A stretch of DNA of 64,000 bases from Melitaea cinxia (Eukaryota; Arthropoda; Insecta; Lepidoptera; Nymphalidae). Below are positions 23,574 to 33,759 of this stretch, piece by piece; positions within the stretch are counted from its first letter, which is position 1, and each line of letters starts with the position of its first letter. Under the pieces are notes generated by a model. The model ran no database searches. It was not told where the DNA came from and was given only the letters and a program-made list of their open reading frames with translations. Made by a program: the position numbers and the translations under genes. The stretch lies in assembly GCF_905220565.1 (NCBI RefSeq), contig NC_059404.1:7468472-7532471 (forward strand), given 5' to 3'.

Positions 23574-24097
23574 CTAGCTGTAACCGTGACTTCGTCCGCG
23601 TGAAATTTTGAAAAAATATTGTTCTGCTCGCAGAGTTACAAAATAAAAATATTTCTAAAGTAAAAGTAGCCTAAGTTATTCTTTATTACATTAGCTATCT
23701 GCCAGTGAAAGTCCCGCAGCCGTTTCAGAGATTAGCCGAAACAAGCAGACAGACAGACAGACAGACAAAAATTATTAAATGTTATTTTGGTATTAGCTGT
23801 GCTAACGACTCCGTCCACGTGGAATTTCACAAATATGTTATTTTTCAGTTTGCAGAGTTATAAAATAAATAAATTTCTAAAATAAAAGTAGCCTAAGTTA
23901 CTCCTTATATTGGCCAGTGAAAGTCCCATCAAAATCCGTTCAGCCATTTCAGAGATTAGGAACAGACAGACAAACAGGCAAAGATTATAAAAAAAATATT
24001 TTGGTATATGTACCGTGTATACATCCATATGCATTTAGTAAAAAGTGGTTATTTTAATATTACAAACAGACACTCCAATTTTATTTATTTGTATTGA
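23574..24097 (-). mobile_element. Two Helitron copies in tandem (minus)
   Basis: The outer unit on the minus strand starts TCAATACAAATAAATAAAAT (24097) after A and ends CAGCTAG (23574) before T. Inside it, near 23793, a second degenerate 3' end ('attagctgtgc' on the plus strand) is followed by the same blocks again: 'cagacagacagacagacaa' / 'cagacagacaaacaggcaa' and 'gtagcctaagttac/att'. The array is therefore one complete 5' part with two 3' parts, as expected from tandem replication or read-through past the first end. Confidence 0.7.
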
Positions 24098-24099
24098 TA

Positions 24100-25490
24100 A
24101 ATTATTATTAGAACTATAATTCATTCGTAAAAAAATATTAAGAACCTTAACAAAGTTAAACGTAATTTGTTCGACTTAAACAAATAGTGCCTCGGAGCAT
24201 CTGGGTCTTGCGTTAATTCGGGCCGTGTAACGACCCGCAGGTTATACAACATTATGTTTTACCGTACCATGTAATGTATAAGTGTGTAAGTAATCCTATA
24301 ATTACCTCAGTTCAGGCTCCGTTTTCATTGGTCGTAAACCTCAATGGCTCTGCAACACCGGACCGTCCCATTGCACTATAAAGTGTCGGCTAATAGGGAT
24401 TACTACACTTAACGTGAGATTTACTTTAATGTTTTTTGGATAGTTAAAATTTTATTTTATTTCACTTATTACATAATTGTTTATCGAATTGGGGGAAAAC
24501 TTAATTTAATTCGATTTATTTAAATTCAACTTAATAATTTGTAACGAGGTGTTTATTAAGTTTTACTGCTAATAATATTATCTTGAATAGATAAATAAAT
24601 AACAATAACTAATAGTATTAATTACTAAATTTTCCCTGTATTTAACGAACGTAACAGTGACTGACTGTTTCAACTGCTTTAAGTTTAGGCACCCATAAAT
24701 TTAATATAGATTTGTATGGACGTGCAGTTCCGTTTCAATTTTAACATATAGTTATTATTATTTGTATAAATTTTCTGATAGCGAAAGATTTTTCATTTTA
24801 TATTACGTATACTGCACCCAGCCATAAATACTAAATAATATCGTAGCAACAGTTACCATGGCAACAGTACATGTTAATCTGGTTAAACCACATTTTATTT
24901 GTAACGCTTTTTTTTTGGTCTTATTTATGTTTTATTCTATGCTTATCACTCATGTATCAGTCAGCAGTTTTGTTTGTTACAATAAATATGATTCCATTTC
25001 ATTAAATTAATTTGTAGTTAGTAAATATATGTATTGGTCTTGAACCTTAAGATCTAAAATATAGCTAAGAAATTATAAGGAATAACGGAATTTGTTTCGA
25101 AGTTATTGACATATTTTAGGAGAATTTAAGTTTTGTAAGAAATAATCCGATGAGTTAGTATAGCTTTATTGTTATAAAGGAAAGCACGTGAAGGATAAAG
25201 GTGCGGAGGAACTTTCGACGCGTTAAAACTTGTTTGTTATTTCATGTTGTTGTGTTAAACGGCTCGTGGTCAGATTACAGCGAGAAAAAGAAAATCTAAA
25301 CACGTATTTTGTCAGAAAAAACTGATAACTTTCTTTAGATGTTGTTATTTTTACTTTCTTGTTGTTAAATTAGCTACTACGTTTTCTAAGTACCACGTAA
25401 CACACAACATAAACTCACACTCACACGCGCGTACCCAAATACACACGCAACGAACATACATTTTTTTAGAAAAGACTAATATAATAAATA
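24100..25490. other. Gene-poor AT-rich stretch
   Basis: No recognisable gene. 24180-24420 is a G+C-richer non-repetitive patch; its function is unknown. Confidence 0.35.
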
Positions 25491-25494
25491 TTAA

Positions 25495-26008
25495 AACGCT
25501 TCACACTCAACGCCCCCTAGTAGGTTTTTCTCCTGTGTCGGGGATCCGGAAACACACAATCATCATCATCATCATTGGCCTTAGTTCGTCTATTGCAGAC
25601 GGTTTAGACAGTGTCAGACAGACACTGTATCGCCTAGGACATTCTTCAGGAAAACGCAGAGTTGCCTAAGCTCTGCGCCACCCTCTCGACCTCACTGGCT
25701 AGGCTCACAGGAAAAACGAGTCAATACGTGTGGAGCCAGATCGGCTGCAGGAGTCTTTCGCATTTTAGAGCTATGCCACGAATGCTTGACGAAGACCCCA
25801 TTCCGGGTTTCAAATGAAGTTTTCCTTCTCCAGGACCCTGATAATTTTGAGCCAGGTTTATCCCTCGGTCGCCTTTTACGACCCCACAAACGCCCAGACC
25901 ATGAAAAACATTTATATGGCCAATACAAATATCTGTCGTGAGTGGGAATCGAACCCGTTACCGCCAGCGCAACAGTCAGTAATGTGACCACCGCGCCAAC
26001 GCGTCGTC
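25495..26008 (-). mobile_element. tRNA-derived SINE-1, copy 2, interrupted
   Basis: The minus-strand head begins GACGCGTTGGCGCGGTGGTC (A-box-like) with a good B box GGTTCGATTCC (25954-25944). The body matches copy 1: 'gacagatatttgtattggcc', then 'catggtctgggcgtttgtg'. It breaks off at about 25885 and resumes at 25558 with 'tttccggatccccgacacag' and 'gcgttgagtgtgaagcg'. The gap is filled by another retroposon. Confidence 0.75.
25559..25885 (-). mobile_element. Retroposon with (GAT)n tail nested in SINE-1
   Basis: A 327-bp insertion that splits SINE-1 copy 2. On the minus strand it starts near 'gtcgtaaaaggcgaccgagg' and ends in 'ggccaatgatgatgatgatg', a GAT tail like the RTE-derived elements. 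The interior does not match the RTE-derived family apart from the short 'gtcgtaa(a/g)aggcgac' block at the head. Probably a second non-autonomous family using the same or a related 3' tail. Shadow frames on either strand are not genes. Confidence 0.6.
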
Positions 26009-26240
26009 AAAACAATATATATTTTCTATGTATATACTACGATGTATATATTGGTATTAATTTTAATTCTTTTTTTAGCTTACTGGTGGCGGCTTTGAAT
26101 AGGCGCAATAAAATAATATATCTTTCCGATTGTCGAGGCTTATTCTATTTATATAATACGATCATTAAATTTGTTAGTCTTTTAAGTGTAAAAATAATAA
26201 ACAGGAAGACTCTTAGAGTTTTTATTTAACTATCCAACAT

Positions 26241-26420
26241 TAAAAAAGGAGGAGTTTCTCAATTAAAGTGTATTTTCTTTTTTTAATGTCTGTTACTTCA
26301 TAACTCTTAACTAGGTGGACCGTTTTTGATGATTCTTTTTTTAATCGTAAGGTAGTGCTTATTGTGTCAACCTATTTGAATTTAATCAAGGTTGCAGGGG
26401 TGATTTTTTTTAAGTGTTTG
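26241..26420 (-). repeat. Family-G repeat fragment
   Basis: Reverse-complement relative of 36720-36832: on the minus strand 'aaaaaaagaatcatcaaaaa' followed by 'cggtcca' and 'ttgagaaactcctcctttt'. Nearby 26465-26490 ('tttcgtttgcgagcaaatac') resembles 90-116. Confidence 0.45.
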
Positions 26421-27239
26421 CTAATAATGCGAATTTAATTTACTGTTTTTCCGAGTCCGTTTTTTTCGTTTGCGAGCAAATACTATTATTTGATTTCGAA
26501 TACACCTAATCATTATATTATCTATATATATTTACTACCTAATTTAAATATATACAGCTAATATAAATAATATATAAATAAAGTACGCACAAATAATTGA
26601 AGCACTGTAGTATTACAATATAAGTATAAAATTTCAACAATATTGTGTAAATACATTGTGTCTCTCTGTTACTTCCTCATTCAGGTGATTAACGGACATT
26701 GTTTCATTGGAACGATTAATTACGGTCCTTTATTAAACAAAACGAGAATTTGTATTCGAAAATTCAATATTTAAACAGGAGTCGTATCTTAACAGAATAA
26801 AGAATTTGATTCGCATATTACGCCCAAAAGTCCTATTTAATATTTCATGTATTTCCGTTTTATTAATACCCGGTTTAAAGTGCGAATAGAAATTCAGAGG
26901 TTGAGGTAAAATTAGCATGTGAGTTTATACGTGCTTGTCTGTTGCAGTGTCTAGAGCGGGTCGGACAGCCGGGTAACCGCAGTTTGCGCTGGCTGCATCG
27001 ACTGCAACCAACTGGTTTGCCAGACTGACACAGGAAATTAATATAAATTCCTATCACATGTACTCGAAACAGCGCGCTCCATCGTCACCCGGACTGTGAT
27101 GAGCCTATTGTATGTTTCAATCGAACATATCTAGTTTATTCACGTTAGTTTGCATCTGAATGTTGTATCATACTATTGTTTGTTTTGTATTTCTCGAATC
27201 ATTGGATTGTATTATTATTTATTCAATTGGACCTAAACT

Positions 27240-27565
27240 GAATAAGCTTATAACGTCGCACTGCTGGGAAAAAACCTTTTATGCCTATTAAATCTCCATA
27301 TAGAATAGGGTTGGAGATGAATGTATCTAGGTGCTACACAGTAGGTTGATAGATAATATCCTTACCACGAGTAATGTTTACTCCTAGGTGTCTGTGATAA
27401 CGACCGTAACCGCTCACTTGCCTTTCATAGCACGATGAGGAGATACATGGGTAAGGTCATGCTGCTAAACTAGAACAAATTATTTGTGTAATTATTTATA
27501 TCGGCCCGGAGCGAGATCAAACTCGCGACTGGTGTTCAACTACATGCATCATTATACTATGTAGA
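27240..27565 (-). mobile_element. tRNA-derived SINE-2, copy 3 (old)
   Basis: Minus strand, strongly diverged. Blocks in family order are the 'cgcactgctggga' tail, 'ctccatatagaatagggtt', 'cttaccacgagtaatg', 'gtgtctgtgataacgaccg' and, near the head, 'ggcccggagcgagatcaaac', where the B box is degraded. Confidence 0.55.
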
Positions 27566-27879
27566 GTGATGATGTGTGATGTGTTGTGTTTATTATTTAA
27601 CTCTTACTTTTATTATTTATTTTTAATGGAAAAAAGACACATCCATTGCTCCTAGTACGTTACTAAAGCAAATCGGTAAAAATGTAATGAATAAAGCTGA
27701 ACTGAATAATAAAATATACAACGACGGCTCGGGCACTATAAATAGAATGAGAAGTTAATACTTGTTCACATTTGGTTGAGTTTGAGATTATAATCTAATT
27801 TAAAATTATAAACTATACTTTTACGTAAAACTAGGTTCTACGTTTTGTCTAGTACAGTAATTTAGATTGTTTTTCATGT

Positions 27880-28215
27880 CATCACATCAGCCTATCGCAG
27901 TCCACTATTGGATATAGGCCTCCACAAGTTCGAGCCAAAAATGGCGTAAACTCATGTGTTTTGCTCATAGTCACCACGCTGGGCAGGCGGGTTGGTGACC
28001 GCAGGGCTGGGTTTGTCGCAACGAAGACGCTGCTGCCCGCCCTCGACCTGTGTATTTCAAAGCCAGCAGTTGGATGGTTATCCCGCCATCGGTCGGCTTT
28101 ATGAGCTGGAGCTCAGGTGGTAGTGGAACTGTGTTATCCCTGTATTGTCGCCTCTTACGACACCCACGGGAAGAGAGGAGGTGGCTATATTCTTTAATGC
28201 CGTAGCCACACAGCA
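27880..28215 (-). mobile_element. RTE-derived short element, copy 3
   Basis: 336 bp on the minus strand flanked by a 10-bp duplication TTTTTCATGT (27870-27879 and 28216-28225). It carries the complete head, starting 'gctgtgtggctacggc', and the same join between 'gcgtggtgactatg' and the 'catgagtttacgcc' segment as the other copies. Its minus-strand 81-codon frame is incidental. Confidence 0.85.
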
Positions 28216-28225
28216 TTTTTCATGT

Positions 28226-29529
28226 AATATAAATAATATTTTGACTAAAAAATCCGGTGTCACATTACTTAATTTGTCTGAAAAGTAGTTATTCGACGTC
28301 AGCGAACACATTATATGATACCTCGTAATCAGTGGATTAGGACAAATGTGTCACCTATGGTTAACGATTACTATTAAATGTTAATGATAATGGGCGGTAT
28401 CAAAAGCTTAATGTGCTCTATGAGGCGGAAAACGAGGTAAACCCCGAAAGGCCAACATTTGAATTTCGTAGATGTACACATAAATGTTTTACATTATATT
28501 TACAGTTAATGAATCAATAGAATTTTGTAGTTGCTGTCGAGCTTATTATTAAAGTTTCTTTTATACGTTGTAATATATAAAGAAGCTCAAAGTTACTTAA
28601 GATTGAAAAACGTAAAAATAAGATAATTTATTATTTTTAAGAATTTCCTTGAAATAGTTTTCAACATGTGTTTTCTTTTAGAGCTTTGTCATAGACGTAA
28701 AATGATTTTCAAAAAAGTTTACCTAAAGTATGATATAATGTAAAACCGAAGAACGCTGAGGCCCGTTGAGATTTGTTACTAAGAATATTAACAGAAAAAG
28801 TACTAATAACCTAATTAAAATCGTTTACGCCGATCTTTGAAAATGTTGCTGCGGATCACTATGCTATTTAATGCGTCTTTTATTTTACCTTCTGAAATAG
28901 TTACGTAACTAGTGCTGTTTTATAAAAAAAACAGCCAGAATTGGAATTGGGCCATATTACATGATAACATAGTTATGGCTGTCACTAGAGTTCAATATCT
29001 ACAGAAGCTCTCAATGAATAAACTATTTGCTAGAGGGCAGAAATGGAAAAAATCAGTTCAAAATTTTAATACGTAGGTTTTGTTCTCCATCCATAGAGTA
29101 AATGTTACATAACAAAAGTATAGAACGTTAGTTGTGGTGTTATTGATCATTGTATGTTCATTATGGCAAAGAAGAAAATATATGACTGCTTTCCATCCAT
29201 ACGTTACAACTTGGTGGTTGAAGGCTTTTCACATTATAGGTACTCACTTATCCACCCATCGTATTTATTCTTTAGTAGATTACAAATATGTGATTATATT
29301 CAAAAACAGCTTTGTTTTAGCAATAATTGTTGTAATAAAAAATCACACCTGCCGCCTCATCAGTCTATTTTGCTTACAATTTCTACCCACTTAAAATATT
29401 TATATAATACAAAAAATGTTGCAACAGTGGAAATGTTGCAATAATGAAATAATATACAAAATAATGTCTATAGCAATAGTTATAGAAAATAAACTAACAA
29501 TGGAAACGAAAAGAAAAATATTCGTTTAC
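28226..29529. other. Gene-poor AT-rich stretch
   Basis: No recognisable gene. The 86- and 96-codon overlapping plus-strand frames near 29134-29444 are in different phases and have no recognisable domain. Confidence 0.35.
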
Positions 29530-29541
29530 ACACTTTGTACA

Positions 29542-29826
29542 ACAACAACAACAAACAACAAGGTGTAACAAGGTTCCACAACCACCTTGGAACTTAAGAA
29601 GCCGACCGATGGCGGGATAACCATCCAACTGCTGGCTTTGAAATACACAGGCCGAAGACGTGCAGCAGCGTCTTCGGTGCGACAAAGCCAGTACTGCGGT
29701 CACCAACCCGCTTGCCCAGCGTGGTGACTATGGGCAAAACACATGAGTTCACGTTATTTTTGGCGTGAACTTGTGGAGGCCTATGTCCAGCAGTGGACTG
29801 TCTAGGCTGTAATGATGATGATGATG
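29542..29826 (+). mobile_element. RTE-derived short element, copy 4 (5'-truncated)
   Basis: Flanked by a 12-bp duplication ACACTTTGTACA (29530-29541 and 29827-29838). The head is missing: family sequence begins about 29566 ('ggttccacaaccacc') after a short CAA-rich stretch. The rest matches the family through 'atgtccagcagtggactg' and the GATGAT tail. The 5' truncation is typical of reverse transcription that stopped early. Confidence 0.85.
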
Positions 29827-30640
29827 ACACTTTGTACATACATTTCATTGTGAAATTGTCACATGAATTTTGCGTGTGCTGAAGAGTTTCCTATACAAGG
29901 AAGTGAGACGGAATCCGCCTACTTAGGGGCAATACTATCGCACAAAAGAACGAAATTGCTTCCATAACCAAAATGAAACAGTCGGTTTGTCGATTTTGTG
30001 GGCCTTTGTTACACCACCTTCATCGTTACGTGTGTTGTCGATACCTCATACAATTTTCATCCCTATTCTTGACTTCTTCGATTTATTGATGTTGTGTAGA
30101 ATAGACAATCAATGTTATCCTTTTTCATACAACTTGTTACTATTGTATGAGTAAAATACGTGCTGATAAATTGTGATGTTATTTTTTTTTTCATCGCAAT
30201 TACCGAATAAGATTAAATCTGAATAATAAATACGACTAAATTAGCAGTAAGGACTTTCATTAGTGTTAGCTTTAAGCATTTAAACGTTGACGGTCACTTT
30301 TATTTACCACTTTGTCTAATAAATGCGTTTAAAAGTTTCAGTTTACCGTTAGTTAGAGCGAGGTGATGAAAATGTTGAGATAACCACAATAACTGATATT
30401 ACCTTATCGAGAATACCTTACTACAGAGTAGACACTTTTAAAGTCAGATGTTTGGATTATTCTTAACGAGGAAATGAGTTGGAGCTTAATTTGTCTCGCT
30501 GTTATATTACCGGTGTACTCATACATTGTTCTGAATTTCCGCACAATTATTTTCGTCATATAAAATGCCGGTATTGAACTCACGACTGTCACACGTCAAT
30601 TCCTATTTTGGCCAACTTGACTTGATAGACACTATTCAAA

Positions 30641-30814
30641 AAATAGGTAAAAAAACTTTTTAAGTTAAACGGTTTTATGTTAAACATACATTGCAATGTT
30701 TAAGATAAATGTACTAAAAACCAAAAAATAATAAAATAGATACAGTCGTGGGAATTATAAACATATGCATAGACTAGACTAAAATAAAACCGTGGGGCAC
30801 GTCAATTGTCTACA
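30641..30814 (+). repeat. Long inverted repeat, left arm (unit A)
   Basis: Nearly perfectly complementary to 31220-31394: it begins 'aataggtaaaaaaac' and ends 'gtcaattgtctacaa', answered by 'ttgtagacaattgac' and 'gtttttttacctatt'. The same pair recurs at about 32196-32369 and 32775-32949 in unit B. Confidence 0.9.
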
Positions 30815-31219
30815 ATCGTTGATTAAAATGTTTGTTTTGTAAAGTTACACTATAATTAGGCAGTTGTTCAACCGACAACGATGGACGTGTGATAAGTAGG
30901 GCTAGAATGTGGAAACAAGCTAGCAAGCTCGATTATAAGCGAGTTTTAAGGTTTCATAGTGGTGAGCGAGTAGTACTTTTATCATATGTTTTGTCGATTA
31001 AAGACAAACTACGAGCAGTGAAACGATTCCTCGCCAGTCAGCAGTGTGAATGTCCAACGATAAACTAGTTGAAACATCTCTTTTATTTACATGGAGTGTA
31101 TAACTATTGGAATTTCCATGAGCAAGAAAATAGTAAGTAATTTCCTCACCGTCTGCGGGCCAACTGCCTATTTTAACGACGAATTAAACGATTCTTCTAT
31201 CGCACATTAAGTCGATAAT

Positions 31220-31394
31220 TTGTAGACAATTGACGTGCCCCACGGTTTTATTTTAGTCTAGTCTATGCATATGTTTATAATTCCCACGACTGTATCTATT
31301 TTATTATTTTTTGGTTTTTAGTACATTTATCTTAAACATTGCAATGTATGTTTAACATAAAACCGTTTAACTTAAAAAGTTTTTTTACCTATTT
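31220..31394 (-). repeat. Long inverted repeat, right arm (unit A)
   Basis: Reverse complement of 30641-30814 over about 174 bases with very few mismatches. The ~405-bp spacer would be the loop. A second, shorter complementary pair ('taggcagttg' / 'caactgccta') lies just inside. Confidence 0.9.
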
Positions 31395-31499
31395 TTATTT
31401 TCTAGTTTTTATTTCGCATTCTGTTTAATTCATTTAGTGCTTCATTATTGCAAGGCCCATCTTAAATATTGAGGTTGTATAGTGCACTGTATTCTTCTT

Positions 31500-32045
31500 A
31501 TCAAGCCCTTTTATTTGATACCCATATTGGTGGGATTGATAAAAAATTGTTATCAGACATTTGGTAGCGGTGGCCAGCTTAGATTTCAATTTTGCATAGT
31601 AAATTGTATTCTACTTGTTGAGACCTTTCATTTGATACCCATGTTGATGGGATTGATAAAACCTAAGTTATCCGCCATTTTGTAGAGGCCGCCATCTTGG
31701 ATTTTAATTTTATATAGTATATTGATTATACTGGTTGAGCACTTTCATTTGATACCCATATTGATGGGATCGATAAAACCTACGTTATCCGCCATTTTGT
31801 AGCGGCTGCCATCTTGTATTTCAATTTTTTATAGTATATTGTATTCTGCTTGTTGAGCCCTTTCATTTGATACCCATATTGATGGGATTGATAAAACCTA
31901 CGTTATCCGCCATTTTGTAGCGGCCGCCATCTTGGATTTCAATTTTTTATAGTATATTGTATTCTGCTTGTTGAGCCCTTTCATTTGATACCCATATTGA
32001 TGGGATTAATAAAACATGAATTATCCGCCATTTTGTAGCGGCGGC
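31500..32045 (+). repeat. 117-118-bp tandem array in unit A
   Basis: About 4.7 copies: the marker TTTGATACCCAT falls at 31514, 31631, 31748, 31866 and 31984 (spacing 117, 117, 118, 118). Each copy has 'ttatccgccattttgtag' and 'cggccgccatcttg'. The first copy is the most diverged and the last runs out into the unit's tail. Confidence 0.9.
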
Positions 32046-32195
32046 CATCTTGAATTTATAATGATAATGAATAAACATAATTGTATTGTCACCAAAATCC
32101 AAAGTGTATACAAAATTTCAGATTAATCGGTTGACAGGAAGAGGGTGAAATTTGAATTACTAAATTTGACCCAAGAATAAATAATAAATAAATAA

Positions 32196-33758
32196 AAATA
32201 GGTAAAAAAACTTTTTAAGTTAAACGGTTTTATGTTAAACATACATTGCAATGTTTAAGATAAATGTATTAAAAACCAAAAAATAATAAAATAGATACAG
32301 TCGTGGGAATTATAAACATATGCATAGACTAGACTAAAATAAAACCGTGGGGCACGTCAATTGTCTACAATCGTTGATTAAAATGTTTGTTTTGTAATGT
32401 TACACTATAATTAGGCAGTTGTTCAACCGACAACGATGGACGTGTGATAAGTAGGGCTAGAATGTGGAAACAAGCTAGCAAGCTCGATTATAAGCGAGTT
32501 TTAGGGTTTCATAGTGGTGAGCGAGTAGTACTTTTATCATATGTTTTGTCGATTAAAGACAAACTACGAGCAGTGAAACGATTCCTCGCCAGCCAGCAGT
32601 GTGAATGTCCAACGATAAACTAGTTGAAACATCTCTTTTATTTACATGGAGTGTATAACTATTGGAATTTCCATGAGCAAGAAAATAGTAAGTAATTTCC
32701 TCACCGTCTGCGGGCCAACTGCCTATTTTAACGACGAATTAAACGATTCTTCTATCGCACATTAAGTCGATAATTTGTAGACAATTGACGTGCCCCACGG
32801 TTTTATTTTAGTCTAGTCTATGCATATGTTTATAATTCCCACGACTGTATCTATTTTATTATTTTTTGGTTTTTAATACATTTATCTTAAACATTGCAAT
32901 GTATGTTTAACATAAAACCGTTTAACTTAAAAAGTTTTTTTACCTATTTTTATTTTCTAGTTTTTAGTTTTTATTTCGCATTCTGTTTAATTCATTTAGT
33001 GCTTCATTATTGCAAGGCCCATCTTAAATATTGAGGTTGTATAGTGCACTGTATTCTTCTTGTCAAGCCCTTTTATTTGATACCCATATTGGTGGGATTG
33101 ATAAAAAATTGTTATCAGACATTTGGTAGCGGCGGCCAGCTTAGATTTCAATTTTGCATAGTAAATTGTATTCTACTTGTTGAGACCTTTCATTTGATAC
33201 CCATGTTGATGGGATTGATAAAACCTAAGTTATCCGCCATTTTGTAGAGGCCGCCATCTTGAATTTTAATTTTATATAGTACATTGATTATACTGGTTGA
33301 GCACTTTCATTTGATACCCATATTGATGGGATCGATAAAACCTACGTTATCCGCCATTTTGTAGCGGCCGCCATCTTGTATTTCAATTTTTTATAGTATA
33401 TTGTATTCTGCTTGTTGAGCCCTTTCATTTGATACCCATATTGATGGGATTGATAAAACCTACGTTATCCGCCATTTTGTAGCGGCCGCCATCTTGGATT
33501 TCAATTTTTTATAGTATATTGTATTCTGCTTGTTGAGCCCTTTCATTTGATACCCATATTGATGGGATTAATAAAACATAAATTATCCGCCATTTTGTAG
33601 CGGCGGCCATCTTGAATTTATAATGATAATGAATAAACATAATTGTATTGTCACCAAAATCCAAAGTGTATACAAAATTTCAGATTAATCGGTTGACAGG
33701 AAGAGGGTGAAATTTGAATTACTAAATTTGACCCAAGAATAAATAATAAATAAAAAAT
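32196..33758. repeat. 1.56-kb palindrome/minisatellite unit, copy B
   Basis: Direct repeat of unit A at an offset of 1555 bases (1562 after a 7-base 'tagtttt' insertion near 32965). It differs at only scattered single bases, so the duplication is recent. It ends in the same (AATAAAT)-type tail at about 33730-33758, after which unrelated sequence starts. Confidence 0.85.
33062..33608 (+). repeat. 117-118-bp tandem array in unit B
   Basis: Same array as in unit A with the same copy number and the same diverged first copy, showing that the whole unit was duplicated rather than the array expanding separately. Confidence 0.9.
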
Positions 33759-33759
33759 A

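Larger units (their letters stand above)
30641..32195. repeat. 1.56-kb palindrome/minisatellite unit, copy A
   Basis: Order of parts: a ~174-bp left arm (30641-30814), a ~405-bp spacer, the inverted right arm (31220-31394), ~100 bases of AT-rich sequence, a 117-118-bp tandem array (31500-32045), then a ~130-bp end with 'cagattaatcggttgacagg' and an (AATAAAT)n tail. No conserved coding frame: the spacer lacks long open frames and the array gives repeats of the same short frame. A second near-identical copy follows immediately. I do not recognise the family. The tail looks retroposon-like, the palindrome looks like a DNA transposon end. Confidence 0.8.

Noticed and set aside
31482..31685. 67-codon frame repeated at 33044-33247
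   Set aside because: It falls in the 117-bp array and repeats the same phrase; it appears twice only because the unit is duplicated.
31500..32045. CRISPR-like array
   Set aside because: 117-bp units are directly adjacent with no spacers, in a eukaryotic repeat context; a minisatellite. The same holds for 37965-38420.
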